This document shows positions 42,455 to 51,431 of a DNA stretch of 64,000 bases, piece after piece. How positions within the stretch are numbered: the first letter of the stretch is position 1; the number at the start of each line of letters is the position of its first letter. The position numbers and the translations under genes are program-made. The notes under the pieces were generated by a model, which worked only from the letters and a program-made list of their open reading frames with translations, was not told the DNA's origin and made no database searches. This DNA comes from Saccharomycopsis fibuligera x Saccharomycopsis cf. fibuligera (taxonomy: Eukaryota; Ascomycota; Saccharomycetes; Ascoideales; Saccharomycopsidaceae), in NCBI GenBank assembly GCA_001936135.1, contig CP012809.1, positions 3,583,501-3,647,500 on the forward strand. The letters are read 5' to 3'.

Positions 42455-43928
42455 GTGTAGGGTACATTTAGTTTTAGAGTAAAAAGCAATATCAGTCATA
42501 TTATGGTTGTGAAGACGCAACATGTTTTTTTTTTTTTCTTTTAAACTTATAAATCTGTTTATCGTTTATCAGATTGGCCAACGACAACTGATAAGAAATA
42601 CTAATGCAGGCTTCATGTAAATCAAGAGTTTTTTTTGTTTTTTTCCTGAAAAAATATACAGTATAACTGCCCAAACACCACCCAATAGAATGTCGAATAA
42701 GAGATTGTAATATAGAAAAGGGTGAAGGATGCAGTGTATGAATTAACGAGAGAGAAAAATTCCAGAAAATTTTTTTTCACTCTCGTGTTTATTGCCATGT
42801 ATGGTGGAGAGTTGCAGTATGGAACGAGATGCTTTTTCCCGATCAGGAGATACAGACGCATTGGTACGGTAACGCACCGACAATTCCGAGGGAAGTCTGC
42901 TACGAAAAAAAAAAAAAAAAAAAAAAAAACAACAACTGATAAACGCATTGTGAACAATCATTCATGAGCAATAGATAAAATCATGATGATATGGAAGTTC
43001 AAAATTTATTTGAGTTTCATAACCCGTATAAGGCTTCAACTTGTGTCTGTAAATTACCAATAACACTACACCATCAGTATTACAAAGCAGGTCTGTGAAG
43101 CGGGGATATCGGCATATATGTCAAAATACTGCGCTAAAATTAGTGTGTGGCTATTTAGCATTTTTCGTAATCAAGCGTTAAGAAAAAAAAAAAAAAAAAG
43201 AAAAGATGCGAAAGCAACAACAGATGGTGTTATTAAAAAACTTTATCAACGTATGTTGTAATATGTTATGATAACAAAAATGAATGAAAAACCAGCTACA
43301 TAAATTATTATATCTCCTGCTCACTAACTTTGTGAATTTGTCGGTTGAGTCTTCTCATGTTAAAACCACTCATCTCCGGTAAAAAGACGGATCCTCAAAT
43401 TTCTTAGTGGTTTATATACTTCTTTACTGTAGCATATACCGTATTGGCATTCTTGGCGTCTTTTTTTGCTTGCCAAAAGGTCGGGGTAAGCTGGCTGTTT
43501 GCGGAAATTCATTTATCGCCGTACGGCCTCGGAATATCATGCAGGCCGCTGCTCTTTAACATCAGGCCAAGCATAAATACAAACATGCAATGCAGCTTCT
43601 ATAAAGTCCGGTGCTAAAAAAACAGGGAGAAATTTATCTTGAAGCATAAATCATGCAAGCGGCATCACTGAACGGTACGGAACCTACTTTTTTAACTTTA
43701 TTTTTTTTTTCTTTTTTTGCTTTGGAGGGGAGTACGCTTTGTAAGACAAGTATGTCAGTACTGTCTTCGCTGCATCGAGCAAAAAGAGATACTATTAACT
43801 TTTTTTAATCTCTTCTTGTTTTCAGCCGCCTACTTTTTGTTAATTTATTTGTCACTTTCTACTGTCTGCTCTGATTTAAAACTGCAGTAGCTTACTTACA
43901 TTTTTTTATTTTTTACAAGTTATTTATC

Positions 43929-45698
43929 ATGGGAGCTTTAGGCGCAGTGAAAAGTGCCGGCTCTGTTGCAATCAGCACAAATGGAAGAGTGTTTGACAAT
44001 TTTGCAAACGAAAACCAAATAGACGAAGAATTTTACGACGTTCCTTTGGAAGAGTTTTTGTACCATGCCAAGCTTCAAAGAGAGGTTGAAAAGTCTCCAG
44101 ACTATGGTGAGGCCGCACCAACTATTCCTTTGTGGGAACTTATTCGTGTGAAATTGCTTGGAAAAGAACCAAGAAATACCAATGGCATTGACCGAGAAAA
44201 AGTCTCACCGGAAGTAGTCACTGGTGGCTCTTCTGGCGAAGCTGTGAACGAAAAGGGCTCTGCTCATGATTTAATTTCTGAACCAATCAACACTTCTTTG
44301 GAAAATGCCAACAGAATGTTGAGAACTGCTTCTTGGGGTTCTGTGTTTTACTTGATCACCACCGATATCCTTGGTCCAACCAGTGCTCCATATGCTCTTG
44401 CACAGCTTGGTTACGTTCCAGGAAGTTTGTTATATTTCCTTTTTGGCGTCTGTGCTGCTTACACAGGTGTGCTCATTTGGAGAATGTATTTAAAATTGGA
44501 CTCGATGAAATACCCATTGAGAAACTATGGTGATATTGTCGGCCGTGTTTACGGCAAACATACCAGATATGCTATCGATATTTTCCAAGCTATTCAGTTG
44601 TTATGTAATGTGGCAGTCATTATTCTTGGTAATGGTCAAGGTTTGTCTCAAGTTGCTAAAGGTAAAGGTTGTTACACCATTTTGATTTTTGTTTGGGCTA
44701 TTGCTGGTATGATTGTTGGTCAGATTCGTTCTTTGCAGAAATTTGGGTTTTTAGCTAATAGTGCTATCTGGATGAATGTGTTTGTTATCATTGCTACTAT
44801 GGCATGTGCTTCTGTTCAACCACCAAATTATACTGCTGCTCTTGGTACCAATAACGTCTCAAAAGGTCCAGTCATTACCAAAGTTGTAATCAGTGGTTCT
44901 GGTGGCAACTTTGAAAATCAGTTGAACGCTTGTATGAACATTGTGTACTCATATGGTGGTGCATTGGTGTTTGTTGAATTTATGGCCGAAATGAAAAGAC
45001 CTTGGGATTTCTGGAAAGGTATGGCTACCGCTCAGTTATTCATTTTTTGTGTTTACCTTCTTTTCGGTTTGATCACTTACCACTATCAGGGTCAATTCGT
45101 TATCAACCCAGCTAATCAAGGTATTAGTAACTATGGTTGGCAAACAGCTACAAACGTCATCAACTTGGTATCTGCGCTTATTGCCGCTGCCTTGTATGGT
45201 AATGTTGGTATCAAGATCATTTACCAAACCATTTTCCAAAGATTTTTCAATTTCCCAGCCCTTACCAGCAAGTACGGCGCATATATTTGGACTGTTGCCG
45301 TGGTTGTTTACTGGGCAATTGCGTTTGTTATTTCTGCATCGATCCCAAACTTCTCCTCCTTGGTCTCTTTGGTTGGTGCCATCTGTATTTTGCAATTCAC
45401 TTACACTTTCCCATTCATTATAAAGTTTGGATTGGATTTGCAAATTGGTGCTCTTCTTGGTGACGGTGAATATGATCACGTCAACAAAATTACTCACCGT
45501 GTTGATTCATGGAGAAACATGAGCAGATGGATTCGTGGATTCAAATATAGATGGTATTTGAATGTAGCCCACTTTGTTTTGTTCTTAGCATCCTTAGCTA
45601 CCGCCGCTCTTGGTATTTACTCAAGTGCCGAATCCTTAAAAGAAGCTTTCGCTGCAAAGTCGACTACATCCTTTACTTGCAAGTCTCCGGTCGCTTGA
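43929..45698 (+). CDS. AAAP-family amino acid permease (Mtr-like)
   Basis: Amino acid/auxin permease family transporter (Aa_trans) of 589 residues. About 130 hydrophilic residues precede the first helix, which begins with TASWGSVFYLITTDILGPTSAPYALAQLG, a form of the family signature at the start of the membrane domain. About eleven membrane segments follow, including KFGFLANSAIWMNVF and NIVYSYGGALVFVEFMAEMKRPWDFWKGM. The central NACMN...SYGGALVFVEF segment is typical of fungal neutral amino acid permeases related to Neurospora mtr. Codon use is strongly biased (TTG, GGT, ATT/ATC) and I saw no in-frame CTG, suggesting good expression. Substrate is unknown; vacuolar versus plasma membrane location cannot be read. 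Confidence 0.87.
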   Translation: MGALGAVKSAGSVAISTNGRVFDNFANENQIDEEFYDVPLEEFLYHAKLQREVEKSPDYGEAAPTIPLWELIRVKLLGKEPRNTNGIDREKVSPEVVTGGSSGEAVNEKGSAHDLISEPINTSLENANRMLRTASWGSVFYLITTDILGPTSAPYALAQLGYVPGSLLYFLFGVCAAYTGVLIWRMYLKLDSMKYPLRNYGDIVGRVYGKHTRYAIDIFQAIQLLCNVAVIILGNGQGLSQVAKGKGCYTILIFVWAIAGMIVGQIRSLQKFGFLANSAIWMNVFVIIATMACASVQPPNYTAALGTNNVSKGPVITKVVISGSGGNFENQLNACMNIVYSYGGALVFVEFMAEMKRPWDFWKGMATAQLFIFCVYLLFGLITYHYQGQFVINPANQGISNYGWQTATNVINLVSALIAAALYGNVGIKIIYQTIFQRFFNFPALTSKYGAYIWTVAVVVYWAIAFVISASIPNFSSLVSLVGAICILQFTYTFPFIIKFGLDLQIGALLGDGEYDHVNKITHRVDSWRNMSRWIRGFKYRWYLNVAHFVLFLASLATAALGIYSSAESLKEAFAAKSTTSFTCKSPVA

Positions 45699-45730
45699 GT
45701 TTGTACTTTCACGTTGCTTCTAATTTAATT

Positions 45731-45767
45731 TCTTTTAACTTCTTTTAATTTCTTTTAATTTCTTTTC
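45731..45767. repeat. Decamer repeat TCTTTTAATT
   Basis: Four near-identical tandem copies about 30 bases after the permease stop codon, probably in its 3'-UTR. Confidence 0.8.
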
Positions 45768-45979
45768 TTGTTCACTTTTCCTTCTTTTAATGCTCAGAAA
45801 TTTTGCTAGTGTTACATTGGTGTCTATTTTTAGGCTTTTGTGATGTCTGTTTTATAATGTTTTTCTTTTAGCAATGCCAGAGCTCTGGTAGTGCCCATTT
45901 TGTCCACGCCTTTTAATGCTCGTTGCTGGTTATCGGTATCATGAACTAATTTAATAATATTAATTTTTTTATTGTTTAC

Positions 45980-45981
<2 letters not shown>

Positions 45982-46015
<34 letters not shown>
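45982..46015. repeat. 34-base poly(T) tract
   Basis: Longest uninterrupted homopolymer noted in the window. Confidence 0.95.
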
Positions 46016-46016
<1 letters not shown>

Positions 46017-46453
46017 AGTAAAATTTCCTCCATCAGCAGTCTCCTTGATAGAGAGTTCATTGTACTTTTCTTTCCGACTCTGCGGTTTATAATGTCATTT
46101 TGAGAAAAATGAAACTCAAGTGCAGTACAAATTGAAAGTGCAAAACTCTACAACAAGTTGCGACATGTATTAGTTATTGGCAGCATGGAGCAACAATGTT
46201 TGTTTGTTCAACCAAAGCAATCTGTTTAATAGGAGCTACTAGCAGGTGATTCATTTTGAGCAAAAAGTATAGTGCTGCACCTTGTGGGGAGGCTTGTGCA
46301 TGTTAGCAGCGCAACATCTATGCATTTGTGTTTGTGCCCCGTTTGCACGTTCTACCAGCTTCATGAATGCTTTAGGAAATGTTTGTATTTTGTGAGCTAT
46401 TGCTCCATTAAATATGAAGTTGTAGATCAGTGTTTACACTTGCCAAAGACAAA

Positions 46454-47860
46454 ATGAACACAAGAATGCCATTTTTGATATGGCTGCTCATAATCGCGAC
46501 GGTACAGGCCACCCCTCCAGCTTGCTTTTTGAGTTGTGCCAACGAAGTGGCACATTGGTGTTTGGGAGGGCATGCCAACATGACCTGTTTATGCAGCAAC
46601 CATCTATCAATAATTGGCTGTTTAACGGACGTCTGTGCAAACAATGATTTTATACCCTCAAGAGACCATTTTTTGGGCACCTGTATAGAGCATAAGATTG
46701 ATGTTGACAAGGTTACAAATCAAACAACTCTCACTTTCTTGAATAACACAAAAAATCATTTGACTAAGCCTGCTATCAACTATGCTGCGCACGCTGACCA
46801 GAGAGGAAAAGTTGGTAATCAACAAACAGGCAATAGTCAAGGTAGCAATCATGATGCTAATAGTGTTGTAACTAACCTTGCTGAAATTAATAACATAAAA
46901 GTAATTAAAGGAGAAAATGATGCTGCACCTCAAGTACAACCTCAAGTACAACCTCCAGTACAACCTCCAGTACAACCTCGAGTACAACCTCAAGTACAGC
47001 CACAACCCTCACCACAACCTCCAGTACAACCTCCAGTACAACCACAAGTACAACCTCCAGTACAACCTCCAGTACAACCTCCAGTACAACCTCCAGTACA
47101 ACCACAACCTCAATCACAGCCACAGCCACAGCAACCACAGCAACAGTTACAAGAAAAAACAGCTACTTCTTTCAAACGGAGAAAAGTCGTGCCAGTTAAG
47201 ATTATCAAAAAGATTAGAAAGCAGACCCAGAAAACCCCAGAAGATATCAAAGTTGCCAATGAAGCAGCTAACAAATCTCCCGAGCCACATGACCTGGCAT
47301 TGGAAGCCAGGGCAAGGCCACAAAGCGTACAATATTCTGATACACATATCAACGATGCCGTTCAAACACATCGAAAACCCAAAATAAGCTTGGACACAAA
47401 TCAACGGAGTTATAGCGAGCAGTCAGCCGGGATCGAAAACGAGAACCAAGAAGAACTCTTGCAGCAACAGATTTTCGAAAAAGAAAAAGGAGAAGACCTT
47501 GGTAAAGATTTCGGCGAAGTTGACCATATAAATTTAACTCCTGATGCTAGATTAGTGTCGACCAAAAACAAACATGGTAGCTTGAAAAGTAGCGTCAACA
47601 GTGGGGGCCAAAATGGTGAATCCCCAGTGTCGAACAGTCCTCCAGAGCCACCGGTAAAATTGCACACTAAACAATCGCCAGTATACGACAAGGACGGGAT
47701 GTTGGTGGATCAGTATAGTGGGTTTGTTAATCCATTAGCAGAATCTAGAGTGCGTAACAAGTTGTACCGTGCTGGCAATCGAAAGAAAGGAGTACCGGGA
47801 ACCAGCAGAGGAGAAGAAGCGGTAGCCGCGAACCACATGCCGATGCTGTCTGATACTTAG
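46454..47860 (+). CDS. Secreted CFEM-domain protein with VQPP repeats
   Basis: 468 residues from MNTRMPFLIWLL, a clear signal peptide cut near VQA/TPP. The CFEM domain (about 20-80) has all eight Cys in the expected order: PACFLSC, HWC, TCLC, GC, VC and GTC. CFEM proteins of Candida bind and pass on heme using an Asp three residues before the fourth Cys; here that residue is Asn in NMTC, which also forms an N-glycosylation sequon, and the third loop is two residues longer than in Rbt5. Residues about 160-220 are tandem VQPP/VQPQ repeats. A basic patch (KRRKVVPVKIIKKIRK) and a long charged tail follow. There is no C-terminal hydrophobic segment, so it is not GPI-anchored as read; a soluble secreted protein, as for Csa2, is likely. 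Heme binding is doubtful. Confidence 0.85.
   Translation: MNTRMPFLIWLLIIATVQATPPACFLSCANEVAHWCLGGHANMTCLCSNHLSIIGCLTDVCANNDFIPSRDHFLGTCIEHKIDVDKVTNQTTLTFLNNTKNHLTKPAINYAAHADQRGKVGNQQTGNSQGSNHDANSVVTNLAEINNIKVIKGENDAAPQVQPQVQPPVQPPVQPRVQPQVQPQPSPQPPVQPPVQPQVQPPVQPPVQPPVQPPVQPQPQSQPQPQQPQQQLQEKTATSFKRRKVVPVKIIKKIRKQTQKTPEDIKVANEAANKSPEPHDLALEARARPQSVQYSDTHINDAVQTHRKPKISLDTNQRSYSEQSAGIENENQEELLQQQIFEKEKGEDLGKDFGEVDHINLTPDARLVSTKNKHGSLKSSVNSGGQNGESPVSNSPPEPPVKLHTKQSPVYDKDGMLVDQYSGFVNPLAESRVRNKLYRAGNRKKGVPGTSRGEEAVAANHMPMLSDT
46930..47106 (+). repeat. 12-bp minisatellite coding VQPP
   Basis: About fifteen units of CAACCTCCAGTA and variants (CAACCACAAGTA, CAACCTCAAGTA) inside the CFEM gene. Unit length keeps frame; higher-order blocks of four are visible, suggesting unequal exchange. 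Confidence 0.9.
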
Positions 47861-48426
47861 CTATGATGATGGAAAAGTATATAAGCGCTTTTTGGATAGA
47901 AATACTATTATTGCCGATTCCTTCAAACGTGTAGAATGTAGAAGGATAATTTGTTTCACAAAGTTCCATGAAGTTTTTCTTTATTAGCGATAATGAGACT
48001 GGAGCCCAGAACTTGGGTCCCGCAGTGGAGTGCATGGCCACGCGAGCGAATATGCTCAAGTCTGGTGATCGGCAGTGGAGGGAGTCAGAGTAATGAAGGA
48101 TGCTGTGGTGCACTCCGCGTACCGCGTGAGTGTAAAGAGAGAGAGAGAGAGAGTATATATAGTGGCTTTTCCTTGAGGGAGAGCACTGTTAGCTCTGGTC
48201 AGGCTCAGTAGCTCAAAGTTTGCATTTACATTTCTTTTGTCACGCTCGCTGTGCTGTCAAATACTGCGTTGACTGTGTCTGACTTTCTATTTAAATACTC
48301 TGAGGTGAAAAATCACTCAAGCCACAAAGCTTTCTAGTGAAGGAGGAAAAGAAACCAAAACCAATTACTAATAGCTAGTCAAGCCGCCTTTCAAAGCATA
48401 AAATACCCAGAAACAGCATCAAGATC
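47861..48426. other. CFEM 3' flank and promoter of the orphan gene
   Basis: A GA run at about 48136-48151 leads into TATATATA at 48153-48160, about 270 bases before the ATG at 48427. No other gene was seen. Confidence 0.5.
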
Positions 48427-49386
48427 ATGGTGAGGAGTGATGGGATGTCCTTGAAGAAGGTCGGTCTTGTGATTGACACTAACGCCGGCTATATTAGTGC
48501 TACGGTGGCAGTGCCCAGTCAGAAAAACTACAACGGCGAACTTGCAACAAAATCCAGCACTGCTGGTATTGGCAAGTTTTGTGGTTGCAACGGAACCACC
48601 ATAGATAGTGACCCTGCAGAGGATAACTACAAAAAGAATAATTACAATCATCGCGATGACAGCTATGGCAGCATCCTGGTAAGGAACACACCACGCTGGA
48701 ACATAGACGAAGGCGATGAGTGGGCGGTGTGCCCATACCAACGGTATTTTGCCCGGGCTGCTGGAGAAACAGTACCAGACAAGTGGAGGACAAAAGTAGC
48801 TGCTAGGCTCGAGTTTGCAGAAAGGAAGCAACAAGAGAAGATAGAAAGGCCTCTCTATGAGCTGGACAAAATGATTTATAACGGTAACCAAAACACAAAC
48901 GCCAGAAACATTATCTGCGCTGGCGATGTTGAAGAAGAGACAAATGCAGAGACCCCGTCAACGGCAAGCGACAGAAACACTCCGCAGACGGGCGAGATTG
49001 AAAACGCTTTAGGTGGCCGCCAAAGAGAAGGAATCCAGGCTTACCAAAACCATCACACCGAACAGGATCAAGACCGAGATCAAGATCGAGATCAAGATCG
49101 AGATCAAGATCACAATCAGGCTGCGGACCAGACGCACGGCGGCGGTGGTGATGGAAAAGAAGATGAAGATGATCCGCTATCAGCACCTGACACATCCCCG
49201 CGGGCTCCGAATCACGCTGTTCCGAGCTCGACGGAAATCCTGCTGAGACTGAGAGCTTTTGCTGCAAAACACAACATTTCCTTCTCAGGGGTCACAAACA
49301 GCACAAACGCCAGCAGCGCCAACAAGTTTCGTGCTGCTGGGCTTGCAATAACCACCGACACACACAGCACGGTATGCATTACGTAA
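48427..49386 (+). CDS. Orphan protein with DQDR repeats
   Basis: 319 codons from ATG 48427. No family recognised. The N-terminal 70 residues are mixed, and residues about 93-140 look folded, with WAVCPYQRYFARAAG and a basic amphipathic stretch KWRTKVAARLEFAERKQQEK. Residues about 214-228 are an Asp-Gln-Asp-Arg repeat from a 12-base DNA repeat. The tail is Asn/Ser/Thr-rich. It has at least five CTG codons, three of them in one eight-residue stretch (EI-LL-R-L-R with CTG=Leu; EI-SS-R-S-R with CTG=Ser), more than nearby genes. It may be a young or fast-evolving gene, or a chance frame; the length and the upstream TATA favour a gene. Confidence 0.5.
   Translation: MVRSDGMSLKKVGLVIDTNAGYISATVAVPSQKNYNGELATKSSTAGIGKFCGCNGTTIDSDPAEDNYKKNNYNHRDDSYGSILVRNTPRWNIDEGDEWAVCPYQRYFARAAGETVPDKWRTKVAARLEFAERKQQEKIERPLYELDKMIYNGNQNTNARNIICAGDVEEETNAETPSTASDRNTPQTGEIENALGGRQREGIQAYQNHHTEQDQDRDQDRDQDRDQDHNQAADQTHGGGGDGKEDEDDPLSAPDTSPRAPNHAVPSSTEILLRLRAFAAKHNISFSGVTNSTNASSANKFRAAGLAITTDTHSTVCIT
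49067..49116 (+). repeat. 12-bp repeat coding Asp-Gln-Asp-Arg
   Basis: About four units of GATCAAGATCGA within the orphan gene at 48427-49386. Confidence 0.9.
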
Positions 49387-49842
49387 TTCGTTACAACACT
49401 AGTTTATGGGACATTTGGACGCGGCCGTTCGAGAACGCTTTTGATCTGCTTTGCAGCACAAAAGCACTAGGCCTGTTGGCAACAGTAGGAGAGTAGGAGA
49501 GTAGGAGAGGAGACATTACTTCTGAGGAAGAGCCAAGTATAGGAGATAGAGAAATTCCATTTATTGTTTGCATTTTTGATTCTGTCTCACCGAGACGTAG
49601 ACACTTACGTAAACGACCAAATGCAGAACCATCGGCTCCAGCTAAGGATAGCAAATTCCGTCCCGCCCCGCCTTCTGTCCCTGCATTATTGATTCTTTTT
49701 GCCCGTTCTAGTCGACAAGCTTCGCTTGCCTTGTTTTTTTTCTGTTTCTTTATGGCCGTTCAGACAGCACGGGAGGCCGCATCTTCCTGCTACCACCATA
49801 CACTATATGACGAACGAACGCTCCTAGAAGTTTCATTGCAGC

Positions 49843-49856
49843 TCCACTGCAGTGGA
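49843..49856. promoter_or_regulatory. 14-bp perfect palindrome upstream of reductase
   Basis: TCCACTGCAGTGGA reads the same on both strands. Flanking TGCAG / CTGCA words extend it to an imperfect dyad of about 28 bases. It lies 225 bases before the reductase ATG and could bind a dimeric regulator. Confidence 0.5.
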
Positions 49857-49980
49857 ACTGCAGTTCTACTCTGGTCGATTATTAATGAGGAGCTCAATCG
49901 TTTGGGCTCAATCGCACGAGTTCAATCCCCCCCGCTTAATTGTCATTCACGTGCGCCGTGAGCGACGGCACAACATACCT

Positions 49981-49986
49981 TATAAA
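49981..49986 (+). promoter_or_regulatory. TATA box of the MDR-family reductase
   Basis: TATAAA, 95 bases upstream of the ATG at 50081, a normal yeast spacing. Confidence 0.5.
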
Positions 49987-50080
49987 GAAAGACCATTCCT
50001 CCTCACGTCTATTTTATTTGTGATTTTGCCATCTCTTTTCTTCCTCTTTGTTTCTCACACTAATCGATTGATAGCACAAA

Positions 50081-51175
50081 ATGACAGCCATCAAAAACAA
50101 CCACTGGGTCATCAAGAACCAGCCGGTAGACGGCAACTTCGTCTTTGACCAGTCGTCCCCGGAGGCCACTTTCGAGCTAATGCAAAACACCATCGACGTT
50201 GACGCGGAGCTAAAAGATGACCATGTCTTGGTCCAGTCAGTGTACCTTTCCAACGACCCTGCACAACGGTTCTGGATATACACCCCTTATAAGGCCTACG
50301 GTGGCAGAGTCCCGGTAGGTCATGATGTCCCTGCTCGTGGCATTGGCAAAGTCCTCAAGTCCAAGTCTTCCAAATACAAACAAGGCGACTACATTTACAC
50401 CACTTTGAATTGGTCGCAATACAGCATTGTCGATGCTAACGGCAAGGGGACATGGAAATTGGACACCACTACCGTCCCATTGACTAAAGCTCCTTTGCAT
50501 TATCACATCAGTTTGCTCGGTTTTGCTACGTTGACCGCCGCGATTGGGATTTTGAAAGTTGCTCAAGTGAGCGAGTATGATACGGGACTCAGCTATCTAG
50601 TTACTGGTGCCGCCGGGGCCGTGGGAAACATGGTTGTCCAACTAGCTAGCAATGTCTTCAAGGCAAGGAAGGTTTACGCTACTGCCGGCGGCCCTGAAAA
50701 AGTCAAGTTTGTAGAATCACTAGCACCGAACGTTGTTGGGATTGACTACAAAGACCCTAACTTCAAGCAAAACTTTGCCAATGCTGTGGGCGATGACGAA
50801 ATTGACGTTTTTTTCGATAATGTGGGCGGAGACTTGTTTGAATATGCGTTGGAGTTCATTAAATCAAGAGGTACAGTGGTGGCATGCGGCCAAATCTCCA
50901 CTTACAAAGACAAAAAGCCGCGTCCATTTTATGGGTTGCAATTGATGTTGTCAAAACGAATCAAGTTTCAAGGTTTTATTGTTACCGACTATGTTCAAGA
51001 AATACCGCTAGTGCAAAAGAAAATCATTGGGTATTTCGAGCAAGGCAAAATAAAGAATAATGCTACCATCATTGATGCAAGAGGTGACAATATTGCAAAA
51101 GTGCCTCAAGCATGGCACGGTTTGTTCGAAGGAACAAATAAAGGAAAATTGATAACTCAGCTCAGTGATGAGTAG
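50081..51175 (+). CDS. Zinc-independent MDR oxidoreductase (YML131W-like)
   Basis: NADP-dependent reductase of the medium-chain dehydrogenase/reductase superfamily, leukotriene B4 12-hydroxydehydrogenase/alkenal reductase branch; 364 residues. Relatives reduce double bonds of enones, and the S. cerevisiae relative YML131W is stress-linked. Visible are SNDPAQRFW (the family's LSxDPxxR motif), PVGHDVPARGIGKV, the nucleotide-binding VTGAAGAVGNMVVQLA and FFDNVGGDLFEYAL. There are no zinc-ligand cysteines, as expected. The start MTAIKNNHWV is the first ATG after a TATA box. The substrate cannot be stated. Confidence 0.9.
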   Translation: MTAIKNNHWVIKNQPVDGNFVFDQSSPEATFELMQNTIDVDAELKDDHVLVQSVYLSNDPAQRFWIYTPYKAYGGRVPVGHDVPARGIGKVLKSKSSKYKQGDYIYTTLNWSQYSIVDANGKGTWKLDTTTVPLTKAPLHYHISLLGFATLTAAIGILKVAQVSEYDTGLSYLVTGAAGAVGNMVVQLASNVFKARKVYATAGGPEKVKFVESLAPNVVGIDYKDPNFKQNFANAVGDDEIDVFFDNVGGDLFEYALEFIKSRGTVVACGQISTYKDKKPRPFYGLQLMLSKRIKFQGFIVTDYVQEIPLVQKKIIGYFEQGKIKNNATIIDARGDNIAKVPQAWHGLFEGTNKGKLITQLSDE

Positions 51176-51431
51176 GCTTCATATATGGCTTTATTTTTGC
51201 TTTGTCAAGTGCTGGTAAGCGCCAAGTAATACTGAGGTTGAAATGAAATAGAGCGCTTAGTGCTACAGTAATAATAATAATAATGTATAATAATGCACAA
51301 TGGATACCGCAGTATAACCAACGTATGCCAATGATAGCCTTCCTTGTATTATACACTTCTCTAAAAATCTAACTGACAGTAAATAAATAAAAACAAAAAC
51401 GTAAATTTCTTTATAGTAAAAAGTATGTGGC

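Larger units (their letters stand above)
40135..43928. other. 3.8 kb gene-poor region
   Basis: Lies between divergent membrane-protein genes. No convincing gene. Noted items: a GGCGCTAA / TTAGCGC pair (about 40413-40511), an AT run at 40803-40816, degenerate AATTGTTAA-like repeats at 41884-41950, a 16-base dyad at 42062-42077, a 12-base tandem repeat at 42407-42454, A-runs near 42905 and 43182, and a 7-bp stem (ACGAGAG/CTCTCGT) near 42746-42786. A small frame from ATG 42228 to 42482 includes the tandem repeat and has no recognised family. CGG/CCG pairs resembling zinc-cluster factor sites lie near 41979-42003 and 43377-43560, upstream of the permease. Confidence 0.55.
45699..46453. other. Permease 3' flank and CFEM gene promoter
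   Basis: Contains four copies of a TCTTTTAATT decamer (45731-45767), a 34-base poly(T) tract and otherwise mixed sequence. No gene was seen. Confidence 0.55.
49387..50080. other. Promoter region of the MDR-family reductase
   Basis: Contains three GTAGGAGA repeats (49484-49509), the TCCACTGCAGTGGA palindrome, CACGTG at 49948-49953 and a TATA box at 49981-49986. A 90-codon plus frame at 49689-49961 is unconvincing. Confidence 0.55.

Noticed and set aside
42219-42482. 87-codon frame with Leu-Gln-Thr-Ala repeats
   Set aside because: Begins with TTG, depends on a 12-base repeat and resembles no family; the ATG at 42228 gives only a slightly shorter version.
46905-47387. Antisense and alternate frames over the CFEM repeats
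   Set aside because: Repeat translation only; the CFEM frame has signal peptide and eight cysteines.
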